DNA of 64,000 nucleotides from Acidobacteriaceae bacterium dw_441 (GTDB taxonomy: Bacteria > Acidobacteriota > Terriglobia > Terriglobales > Acidobacteriaceae), in contig JAAVVA010000003.1 of NCBI GenBank assembly GCA_018449715.1, forward strand, positions 124,001 to 188,000, given 5' to 3'. Of the stretch, positions 33,347 through 39,910 are shown piece after piece. The position numbers and the translations under genes are program-made. The notes under the pieces were generated by a model. The model saw nothing but the letters and a program-made list of their open reading frames with translations. It ran no database searches and was not told the origin of the DNA. Position 1 is the first letter of the stretch. Each line of letters opens with the position of its first letter.

Positions 33347-35127
33347 GATATCTCTCCGTGTGTTCGGGCATTGAGGCGGTCTCCGTTGCGTGGGGACCGC
33401 TCGGCTGGCAACCTGCGATGTTCGCGGAGATCGATCCTTTCTGCTGCTGGATCTTGCGCTCGCGCTATGGCGCATCGCGACCGATCCACATGCCGAGTCC
33501 GCATGACGCGGCCTCTCGCAAAGAAGCTAAGCAGCGCGCGGCAGCCATTCGCAACGTCGTTGCTCTGCCTGCCGATGGCGCAGTCATCAACGCCGGCGAC
33601 TTCACCAAGATAGGAGCTGAGGATGTTGGAGCAATCGACCTTCTGGCCGGAGGTACACCTTGCCAGTCTTTCTCCGTCGCCGGTAAGCGAGCGGGACTGG
33701 ATGATCCGCGTGGCAACCTCACCATCGAGTTTGCTCGACTTGCTGGCAGACTCAGGCCCCTATGGCTGGTGTGGGAGAACGTCCCCGGCATCCTGTCGAT
33801 CGACGACGGACGCACGTTTGGAGCCTTCCTCGGAATACTGGGCGAGCTCGGGTATGGGATCGCCTACCGAATTCTTGACGCTCAGTATTTCGGAGTACCC
33901 CAGCGACGGCGCCGCGTCTTCGTTGTCGGACATCTTGGAGACTGGCGAGCTGCCGCGGCGGTACTACTTGAGCGGTCGAGCCTGTCGGGGTATCCTCCGC
34001 CGCGCCGAGAAGCGGGGAAAAGTCTTGCCGCGGAGTTTGCAGCAAGCTCTCATGGCAGCTACACAACGGGAGGAAGCGGAACCCTTCGCAGCAATGGTGG
34101 AGACATCGGAGGCGGATCAGAAGTTCTCGTTGCCAGTACCGGCGAGACATCGCATTGTCTGAACGCCGGAGGCATGGGCAGGCAGGACTTCGAGACTAAA
34201 ACGCTGATCACTCATGCGCTCTCCGCCGATGGCTTCGACGCCAGTGAAGACGGCACTGGGCGTGGAACGCCCCTGGTGCCGGTCGCCATCTGCACTGCGC
34301 ACACGCAGTCGAATGGCAGCGGCTTCTCCGATGATGTTGCACACACTCTGGAGAGCGGAGGCGCTCAGGCTGTCGCCTTTGCGCAGAACACCCGCGACGA
34401 GGTGCGGTTGTATGGCGGCGATGGGAAGACAGTCGGCGCACTCGCAGCGCAACCCGGCGCCAAGCAACAGTCCTATGTGGCGTTCTCTGCTGTCGATTAT
34501 GGGGGAGATACAGGCGACATAGCTCCTACCCTGCGCAGCATGAACAATACCAGCGGCCATGCGAATGGCGGTGGCCAGGTAGCGATCGCCTTTGCACAAA
34601 GCCAGGATGGAGATCTTCGCAGCGGCGATGTCATGCACTCGTTGGGCACCAATGCCAATGCGACCAGCCGCAATGCTCCGACTGTTGCCTTCACCCTTCA
34701 TGGCAGCGACGGCACCACCAGCGCAGCGTCACCCACTGACGTCGCAGGCAGCCTGCGCACCCGCGCTCCGGGCAGCATCGAGAACAGCTCGAGAACGGCT
34801 GTATTACAGGAGGCCCCTGTTGCATCACCCCTGACTGCTTCGTACGGAAAACAAGTCGATAGCTCCGATACCAGCAATGGCCCTCCAAATCTGCTTCACT
34901 CTCAGATGGCCGTGCGTCGATTGACCCCACGCGAGTGCGAACGCTTGCAGGGATTCCCCGACGATTACACGCTGGTCGAGTATCGCGGCAAACCGGCAGC
35001 CGATGGCCCCCGTTACAAAGCACTCGGCAACTCGATGGCGGTTCCGGTCATGCGCTGGATCGGACAACGCATCGCAGCCGTCGATGCCATCCTCCGTGAC
35101 CGGCACGGCGACGGGAGTCCCCGGTGA
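33343..35127 (+). CDS. Phage-type DNA (cytosine-5) methyltransferase with repetitive insert
   Basis: A 594-residue m5C methyltransferase. Motif I is the phage-type SVCSGIEAVSVAW (5-17). Catalytic C107 is in GGTPCQSFS, ENVPG is motif VI, and the C-terminal motifs are PRECERLQGFPDDY and KALGNSMAVPV. Between about residues 215 and 520 lies a Gly/Thr/Ser/Asn-rich, weakly repetitive stretch with recurring T-L/A-L-x-x-G units and strings such as DASEDGTGRGTPLVPV, as in many phage Dcm proteins. GTGA overlap with the previous gene. The likely role is protecting the element from host restriction. Confidence 0.88.
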   Translation: MRYLSVCSGIEAVSVAWGPLGWQPAMFAEIDPFCCWILRSRYGASRPIHMPSPHDAASRKEAKQRAAAIRNVVALPADGAVINAGDFTKIGAEDVGAIDLLAGGTPCQSFSVAGKRAGLDDPRGNLTIEFARLAGRLRPLWLVWENVPGILSIDDGRTFGAFLGILGELGYGIAYRILDAQYFGVPQRRRRVFVVGHLGDWRAAAAVLLERSSLSGYPPPRREAGKSLAAEFAASSHGSYTTGGSGTLRSNGGDIGGGSEVLVASTGETSHCLNAGGMGRQDFETKTLITHALSADGFDASEDGTGRGTPLVPVAICTAHTQSNGSGFSDDVAHTLESGGAQAVAFAQNTRDEVRLYGGDGKTVGALAAQPGAKQQSYVAFSAVDYGGDTGDIAPTLRSMNNTSGHANGGGQVAIAFAQSQDGDLRSGDVMHSLGTNANATSRNAPTVAFTLHGSDGTTSAASPTDVAGSLRTRAPGSIENSSRTAVLQEAPVASPLTASYGKQVDSSDTSNGPPNLLHSQMAVRRLTPRECERLQGFPDDYTLVEYRGKPAADGPRYKALGNSMAVPVMRWIGQRIAAVDAILRDRHGDGSPR

Positions 35128-35484
35128 GCCCACAAGCACAGCTTCAGACGGCAATGGCACACACCTCCCAGCCGCGGAGAGAGGCAGGTCTTCTTCTCAC
35201 CCTTGCCGCCTCTGGTCTGGAGCCGTGCATCTTGCCCTCGACTCCGTCGCCCAAAGACAGGGTCTTCGCAGGGGGGTGTGCAGAGGCCAGTGCAGAGCCA
35301 TCCGGTGCGGTTCGCCCACTCTCTGCCTTTGCAGCCGTTCTTGACGGCCAGCGAACACAGAGGTCCGTCTGCTGTCTGGTTGCGACTGCATCCTTATACA
35401 GCCACCCTTCAGGCGAGTGTTTCCATAGAGCACCAATTCTCCCGTATTTTCCCTGCTCACCCTCGGTCACTCGCTTAGGTGCTG
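35128..35484. other. Non-coding stretch between the methylase and the ssb leader
   Basis: A frame continues from 35124 but has no family resemblance, an odd composition and no ribosome-binding site, so I treat the region as untranslated or decayed. Nothing else was recognised here. Confidence 0.4.
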
Positions 35485-35689
35485 ATCCCGCGCCCTGCGG
35501 CAACGGCGCTCCTTGCTTTTTCGGCATTCAGAAAATCTTTTCGGCAAATCTCCGCACAGAACGCGGACGAAAAGATTTTCCAAACCTTCCGAAAATGCGT
35601 CGCTTGGCCTTGGGAGCGGGGCACCTCGCGTCGCTTCGCGCAAGAGTGTCCCGAGGGCAATCCGGGCAAACACAAACAGGAGAAATGAC
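35485..35689 (+). promoter_or_regulatory. Structured leader, copy 2 (before ssb)
   Basis: Similar to 24098-24288. The main stem is GAAAATCTTTT (35531-35541) with AAAAGATTTTC (35570-35580), perfect over 11 bp, enclosing TCCGC/GCGGA (35551-35555 with 35563-35567). A second stem is CCTCG (35624-35628) with CGAGG (35652-35656). Stem pairs change together relative to copy 1 (T-A to C-G in the second stem, C-G to T-A at the end of the first), which favours a conserved RNA fold. Confidence 0.6.
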
Positions 35690-36103
35690 ATGGCACTCTA
35701 CGAAAACAACGTGAAACTGAAGGGCTACATCGGCAAGGACGCCGAGAGCTTCGCAACCAAGAACCAGACCACCTTCGTGGTCTTCTCACTGGCCGTCAAG
35801 AACGGCTACAAGGACAGGCAGACGAACGAGTGGGTGAACCGCACCGAGTGGCCCCGCATCGTCGCCTTCGGCAAGCCCGCCGACCACGCGAAGCCCCTGA
35901 AGAAGGGCGACTACGTCGAGGTCGAAGGCGAGCTGCGCAGCACCGAGCGTGAAATCGAGATCGTCAAGGACAAGAAGAAGACAAAGATCAAGATCCGCGA
36001 GTGGGAGGTGCGCGCCAATCTCGTCAAGCCGCTGCCGAAGCCCCAGAGCTCCCGCGAAGAGAACCTCGACGCCGAGCCGGTCACGGAGGACGACGCGGCT
36101 TAG
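35690..36103 (+). CDS. ssb: Single-stranded DNA-binding protein (SSB-like)
   Basis: A 137-residue OB-fold protein. LKGYIGKDAESFATKNQTTFVVFSLAVKNGYKDR gives the first strands and NRTEWPRIVAFGKPADHAKPLKKGDYVEVEGEL is the SSB signature. A basic strand and an acidic tail (EENLDAEPVTEDDAA) follow; the acidic tip usually recruits partners. CAGGAG precedes the ATG at 35690; the longer frame upstream is leader sequence. Likely coats single strands during conjugal transfer. Confidence 0.9.
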   Translation: MALYENNVKLKGYIGKDAESFATKNQTTFVVFSLAVKNGYKDRQTNEWVNRTEWPRIVAFGKPADHAKPLKKGDYVEVEGELRSTEREIEIVKDKKKTKIKIREWEVRANLVKPLPKPQSSREENLDAEPVTEDDAA

Positions 36104-36134
36104 GCCGCGTTGTCCTCCCTCGGGAGGTGCGATC

Positions 36135-36509
36135 ATGACCGCACTCTTTGAGAACGCCCTCAAGTTGCGAGGCTTCCTCGGCAAAGATGCCGAAGTGCCT
36201 TCGTCCAATCACATTACCGATGACGCCTATGCCGTGCTCACGCTGTGCCTTGAGTCAGGCGTGTGGTGGCGGCCTCGTAACGAGTGGCTCTCCAATACTG
36301 GATGGTTTCGGATCATCTGCCCTGGACCATACTTTTGTGGCCTTACGCGTGGCATGACGCAGGGCAGTTACATCGAGGTGGAAGGGTATCTCCACATACA
36401 CCACTATGCCGACCTGGGACACAACAGTCCTGTCTACGAGATTCGAGCGACCGCAATCCAACGTCTGGAGCTTCCATTCTCTGGAGTGATCGAACAGTAC
36501 AACGGATGA
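36135..36509 (+). CDS. Second SSB-like OB-fold protein
   Basis: A 124-residue paralogue of the preceding protein. It shares LFENALKLRGFLGKDAEVPS at the start, then a diverged core with NTGWFRIICPGPYFCGLTRGMTQGSYIEVEGYL. It lacks the acidic tail. GGGAGG lies upstream of ATG 36135. It follows ssb by 31 bases and is closed by a strong terminator. It could be an SSB partner or a primosomal PriB-like protein; I favour an SSB paralogue. Confidence 0.75.
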   Translation: MTALFENALKLRGFLGKDAEVPSSNHITDDAYAVLTLCLESGVWWRPRNEWLSNTGWFRIICPGPYFCGLTRGMTQGSYIEVEGYLHIHHYADLGHNSPVYEIRATAIQRLELPFSGVIEQYNG

Positions 36510-36522
36510 CCCTTCTCTTTTC

Positions 36523-36547
36523 GCGGAGAGGCTTGATGCCTCTCCGC
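36523..36547 (+). terminator. Strong rho-independent terminator
   Basis: GCGGAGAGGC pairs perfectly with GCCTCTCCGC around TTGAT and is followed by TTTTGTTCT. It ends the ssb pair, so genes from 36610 on need their own promoter or read-through. Confidence 0.85.
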
Positions 36548-36609
36548 TTTTGTTCTGATAGTGCCGCTCTTTCGTCGCGGCGGAAAGGATACACCCGGAG
36601 GAAACAATC

Positions 36610-36915
36610 ATGATCGCCAATGCTGTCTTCGTTGCCACGCTGATCTTTCTCGCACTCGGCTTCTGGTTGAGCAATGAGCTGCGCTTCCTTACTCCGTGGC
36701 GCAGCTTCATCCTGCACAACCATCTCCAGAACATCGCGCTTTACTGCGCTCTGCTCTTTGCGAACATCCTTGGTCTCACCGTCTGGATCGAGCGTAAGTT
36801 CTTTCTCCGCGATACAGGCCGCAAGCTCCGCCATCTCGATCAGGAGATACACACCGGCCAGAGCGAACTGTCAAACGAAATCCTTGCACAGTTCGGCGAT
36901 GAGGAGGAGCGATAG
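36610..36915 (+). CDS. Small membrane protein of the secretion module
   Basis: A 101-residue protein with two membrane helices (about 3-19 and 41-59) and a cytoplasmic charged tail (KLRHLDQEIHTGQSELSNEILAQFGDEEER). GGAGG lies eight bases before the ATG. It is followed after three bases by the gene at 36919. No family recognised; association with the conjugative genes is by position. Confidence 0.55.
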   Translation: MIANAVFVATLIFLALGFWLSNELRFLTPWRSFILHNHLQNIALYCALLFANILGLTVWIERKFFLRDTGRKLRHLDQEIHTGQSELSNEILAQFGDEEER

Positions 36916-36918
36916 GGC

Positions 36919-37212
36919 ATGCCGAACGAAGACCAGTACATGGAACGCACGCCGGACCTTGTGGCCAAGGTCCGTGCGATGCGCGAAGCTGCCGAAAAAG
37001 AGATGAACCGCTTCACCCGCGTGGCCGACTACGACATTCGTCGCGTCGTCGGCCAGAAGCAGAAGGCATCGCCAGTTTCTATCGAAACAGTCCCGCCTGC
37101 TCCTGCCGTGGAGCGACCGAAGAGGTCTGCCGCAAAATCCTCGACCACACAGACATCGATCGAGTTTGTGCCCGCTCCTGCGGAGCAGGGCGATGACAGC
37201 GAGGGCGAATGA
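36919..37212 (+). CDS. Small hydrophilic protein of the secretion module
   Basis: A 97-residue protein. The first half is helical and charged (TPDLVAKVRAMREAAEKEMNRF), the second half is Pro/Ala/Lys-rich and likely disordered, ending acidic. It overlaps the next gene by four bases, which supports translation. Unknown function; possibly an adaptor for the protein encoded next. Confidence 0.5.
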   Translation: MPNEDQYMERTPDLVAKVRAMREAAEKEMNRFTRVADYDIRRVVGQKQKASPVSIETVPPAPAVERPKRSAAKSSTTQTSIEFVPAPAEQGDDSEGE

Positions 37213-38261
37213 GACTGGATATTCCCCAGGATGTTCCCCGGCGCCGCGAGATTGCGCCGGATGATCAACCCTCCGCAGATAACAGGACGCCCCGTGTTGT
37301 ATCGGAGACGCCGGTTCAGCAACGCCTGGACTCTCTGCGCGAACGCGCCGACCGTCGACAGCCCTATCATCCGCGCCCCCGCGTGGAACGTGGCGCCGCT
37401 TCGCGCACCGTTCCGCGGGAGCCACGGACGCGGACCGTAGACCCTGCGGACACACGCCGCGCGCGTCGTGTGCCTCATGAGGTCATCGGTCTTGAGTTGC
37501 GTGCGGAAGAAAAGAAGCTGCTCACGGAGGTAGGACGCTTCCGGGTAGTTCGAGTCGAGGACCTGAACCAGACCATCTACGATGGCAAGTCGCGGAAGCT
37601 GGAGAACGATCTGAACTATCTCCGCGACAAGGGCCTTGTGGAGACCCAGCGCGTCAACCTTCGTCACGATGGAAAGCGGCGGACGATCGAGCGTGTCGAA
37701 GTTGTCACGCTCACAAAGGCCGGTCGCAGCCTGCTCATCAAGCAGGGCGAGCTGCTCAAAGACCAGAAGGTGTACGCCGGTCTGGTCAAACCACGGGAAG
37801 TCGAGCATGACTCGCAGATATACCGTGCCTATCGGAAAGAGGCCGAGCGGATTGAGGGCAGAGGTGGAAGCAACCTGCGGGTGAGGCTCGACTACGAGAT
37901 CAAAGCTCAGGTTCAGAAGGCGATCTACGCCGAGCGTAAGACCGACCCCAAGCGGGATATGGGCGAGATCAAGCAGCAGGTCGCCGAGCGGTTAGAGCTG
38001 CCATTTGTGGATGGGAAGATTCAGATCCCCGACGCGCGGATTGACTATGACCTGCCGCGTGAAGTTGGCCAGGATGTCGACCAGGGTTCGCGCACCGGAC
38101 ACGAAGACATCGAGGTCCTGACTGCCGCTTATCATGCCGGGCATCTGCGCTCGAAAGCGCAGGCCGGCTTCCGCAACTATGCCTCGGCCTCCGATCGCGC
38201 CACGCTCACTGCCAAGATCGAGGATGACAGTCACCTCATGGAGAACATTCTGGAGCTATGA
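37209..38261 (+). CDS. Replic_Relax-like (winged helix plus nuclease-like) protein
   Basis: A 350-residue protein. The N-terminal 90 residues are Arg/Pro-rich. Residues about 95-180 form a winged helix (LLTEVGRFRVVRVEDLNQTIY, NDLNYLRDKGLVETQRV). The C-terminal half has EHDSQIYRAYRKEA, IQIPDARIDYDL and EDIEVLTAAYHAGH with AGFRNYA. That layout recalls the replication-relaxation (PF13814) family, where a winged helix precedes a D...E-type core. A role in DNA processing at the transfer origin is plausible because no classical relaxase is present; this is inference. It overlaps both neighbours by four bases. Confidence 0.5.
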   Translation: MRLDIPQDVPRRREIAPDDQPSADNRTPRVVSETPVQQRLDSLRERADRRQPYHPRPRVERGAASRTVPREPRTRTVDPADTRRARRVPHEVIGLELRAEEKKLLTEVGRFRVVRVEDLNQTIYDGKSRKLENDLNYLRDKGLVETQRVNLRHDGKRRTIERVEVVTLTKAGRSLLIKQGELLKDQKVYAGLVKPREVEHDSQIYRAYRKEAERIEGRGGSNLRVRLDYEIKAQVQKAIYAERKTDPKRDMGEIKQQVAERLELPFVDGKIQIPDARIDYDLPREVGQDVDQGSRTGHEDIEVLTAAYHAGHLRSKAQAGFRNYASASDRATLTAKIEDDSHLMENILEL

Positions 38262-39304
38262 TGTCTGGCTACGATCCCATCCCGATGCTGGAGAATGCCG
38301 GGTATACCGAGCAGGAGGCAGCCTTCCTGTATCTGGTCGCCGTCCACTCCGGTTACTTCCTGCGCAGGCAGTTCTCCCGATTCGTGCAGCGTGACCGCGG
38401 CGGTCTCGCAGACAGGTTCATTCAAAAATCTCTGCATCTCGACCACCTCCAGGTGATCGAGTGCGGGCAGGCTCGTCATGTGTACCACCTGACATCGCGC
38501 CCGGTATACCAGACCATCCTCCGTGCCGACTCCCAGCATCGGCGCTTCAAGGGCTTCAGTTACATGCAGTCTCGGCTGTTGATTCTGGACTTCGTCCTCG
38601 ACAATCTCAGCGACACCATCCTTGAAAACGAGGCGGCAAAGGTCGATTTCTTCACCGCCCGGTGCGGCGTTCGTTCCGAACTCCTGCCTCGCGGGTGGGC
38701 CGGTCGAGCCATATTCTTCCCGGATGGCTACCCCATCTTCGTTTCACCAGATGGGGTCCCTCGCTTCACCTTCTTCGAGGATGGCTCAGTAACGCTCACC
38801 CGGTTCGAGCGTTACCTCGATCAGCATCGCCCGCTCTTTTCCGCGCTCCGCGCACTCGAGCTGATCTATCTCTCCAACGTCGAGAAGAGTTTTCCGTTTG
38901 CCCGCACCGCCTTCGCCTCTCACTTCACCGAGACGCATATCCCCGGTGTCAGTGAACAGACACCGCTCGGTGTCGAACACTTTCTCGATTACCTCCGCGC
39001 TCGTGAGACGCATGAGGCGCAAAAGCATCTCGTCACCCTGCACGACCTTGGGGTTCTGCGCGAGGGCGAGCTCATCTACACCACCCTAGAACACCAGGCG
39101 TTGTATGCGGCGTGGAAGATGCAGAGCACTAATGCGGAGAAGATCCGAAAGCGGTTTATGCAACCGGGTCCGCAGGCAAAGTTCACGACCATAGCTCTGC
39201 CGTACATCTATCCGCTCTTCACTCTGAAGCGAGAGAGGAAAACCAGCGAGGATCACGGGTCACGGCTGCGGTCAGGCCAGCGGTCATTGCTTGAGGAGGC
39301 TTAG
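38258..39304 (+). CDS. Unidentified protein of the transfer region
   Basis: A 348-residue soluble protein that I do not recognise. It has an N-terminal winged-helix-like part (YTEQEAAFLYLVAVHSGYFLRRQFSRF, HLDHLQVIECGQARHVYHLT). The middle domain contains RGWAGRAIFFPDGYPIFV and SVTLTRFERYLDQHRPLF, and the C-terminal helical part is basic at the end. Its start overlaps the previous gene by four bases, so the two are coexpressed and may form one complex. The putative transfer origin begins 52 bases after its stop. Candidate relaxosome component, unproven. Confidence 0.5.
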   Translation: MMSGYDPIPMLENAGYTEQEAAFLYLVAVHSGYFLRRQFSRFVQRDRGGLADRFIQKSLHLDHLQVIECGQARHVYHLTSRPVYQTILRADSQHRRFKGFSYMQSRLLILDFVLDNLSDTILENEAAKVDFFTARCGVRSELLPRGWAGRAIFFPDGYPIFVSPDGVPRFTFFEDGSVTLTRFERYLDQHRPLFSALRALELIYLSNVEKSFPFARTAFASHFTETHIPGVSEQTPLGVEHFLDYLRARETHEAQKHLVTLHDLGVLREGELIYTTLEHQALYAAWKMQSTNAEKIRKRFMQPGPQAKFTTIALPYIYPLFTLKRERKTSEDHGSRLRSGQRSLLEEA

Positions 39305-39356
39305 TCATGCGGATACAACGAGTTATGCGGATAGATGGGGTCAAGGGAGAGTATGT

Positions 39357-39431
39357 GCCGGGGGTGGGAGCGACCCCGGCTTGCAGCCTGCCGCGTCGGC
39401 TAACGCCGCGCTGGTCGCTCCCACCCCCGGC
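39357..39431. other. 19-bp perfect inverted repeat with 37-base spacer: candidate oriT
   Basis: GCCGGGGGTGGGAGCGACC (39357-39375) is the exact reverse complement of 39413-39431. Pairing extends outward by GTAT/ATAC past a two-base bulge. The spacer holds CAGCCTGCCGCGTCGGCTAACGCC, which loosely recalls the IncP nic region (ATCCTG followed by CGGCTGACGCC). It lies in a 273-base gap, next to a ribbon-helix-helix-like gene and the coupling ATPase, as transfer origins often do. A very long terminator is the alternative. Confidence 0.5.
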
Positions 39432-39446
39432 ATACCAGGCATCCAG

Positions 39447-39467
39447 AAATATCTGACGCAGATATTT
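39447..39467. repeat. Perfect palindrome near the candidate oriT
   Basis: AAATATCTG-ACG-CAGATATTT, nine-base arms, 15 bases after the 19-bp repeat. Together with short direct repeats of ATGCGGATA (39308 and 39325 area) and CCGGAT (39480-39500 area), it suggests protein-binding sites for a relaxosome or regulator. Confidence 0.45.
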
Positions 39468-39577
39468 CACGCGTCTGCGCCGGATACAAACCGGATCAGT
39501 TCGGCGTCCTTCGCTGATCCATATCGCAGCCGGAACAGATACACGCAAGATCACAGACTCATCCACAGGAGAACCTC

Positions 39578-39895
39578 ATGAGCAAACTGAAACTGGAGCA
39601 CGGCGTCAGCAGGATTCGGCGGGCGAAGCTGCAATCCTCCATCGACCAGACGGTAGCCGATGACATCGAGCTACTGGCCAACTGGTCGAATAATGAAACC
39701 AACTATGTCATCAATGAGCTGTTGCGCTTCGCTCTGACTCAGGAAGAAGACTTCCAGAAGTACAAAGCCACCACCTCAGCAACCGCCGCGCGTGCCGCGA
39801 CCACTTCCAAGCCAGCACCGACGCCCATCAAGTCTGTATCCGAACCTGCTGCAAAACCGGACGCTACGGTATCGGGCACAGCTGCCCACGCATAG
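39578..39895 (+). CDS. Ribbon-helix-helix-like accessory protein
   Basis: A 105-residue protein. Residues 10-60 (RIRRAKLQSSIDQTVADDIELLANWSNNETNYVINELLRFAL) fit a strand-helix-helix DNA-binding fold as in relaxosome accessory proteins. The last 40 residues are an Ala/Thr/Pro-rich tail, likely disordered. It sits between the candidate transfer origin and the coupling-protein gene, the usual place for a protein that binds the origin and contacts the coupling protein. GGAGAA precedes the ATG. The 15-base gap to the next gene implies one transcript. Confidence 0.6.
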   Translation: MSKLKLEHGVSRIRRAKLQSSIDQTVADDIELLANWSNNETNYVINELLRFALTQEEDFQKYKATTSATAARAATTSKPAPTPIKSVSEPAAKPDATVSGTAAHA

Positions 39896-39910
39896 AGGAG
39901 GTACACCATC

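Noticed and set aside
34030..34800. Tandem DNA repeat within the phage-type methylase
   Set aside because: The repetition is at the level of loose protein motifs, not exact DNA units, and fits the known variable region of phage methylases.
35124..35714. 196-residue frame running from the phage-type methylase stop through the ssb start
   Set aside because: It crosses the structured leader and the ssb start in another frame, has odd composition, no ribosome-binding site and no family resemblance.
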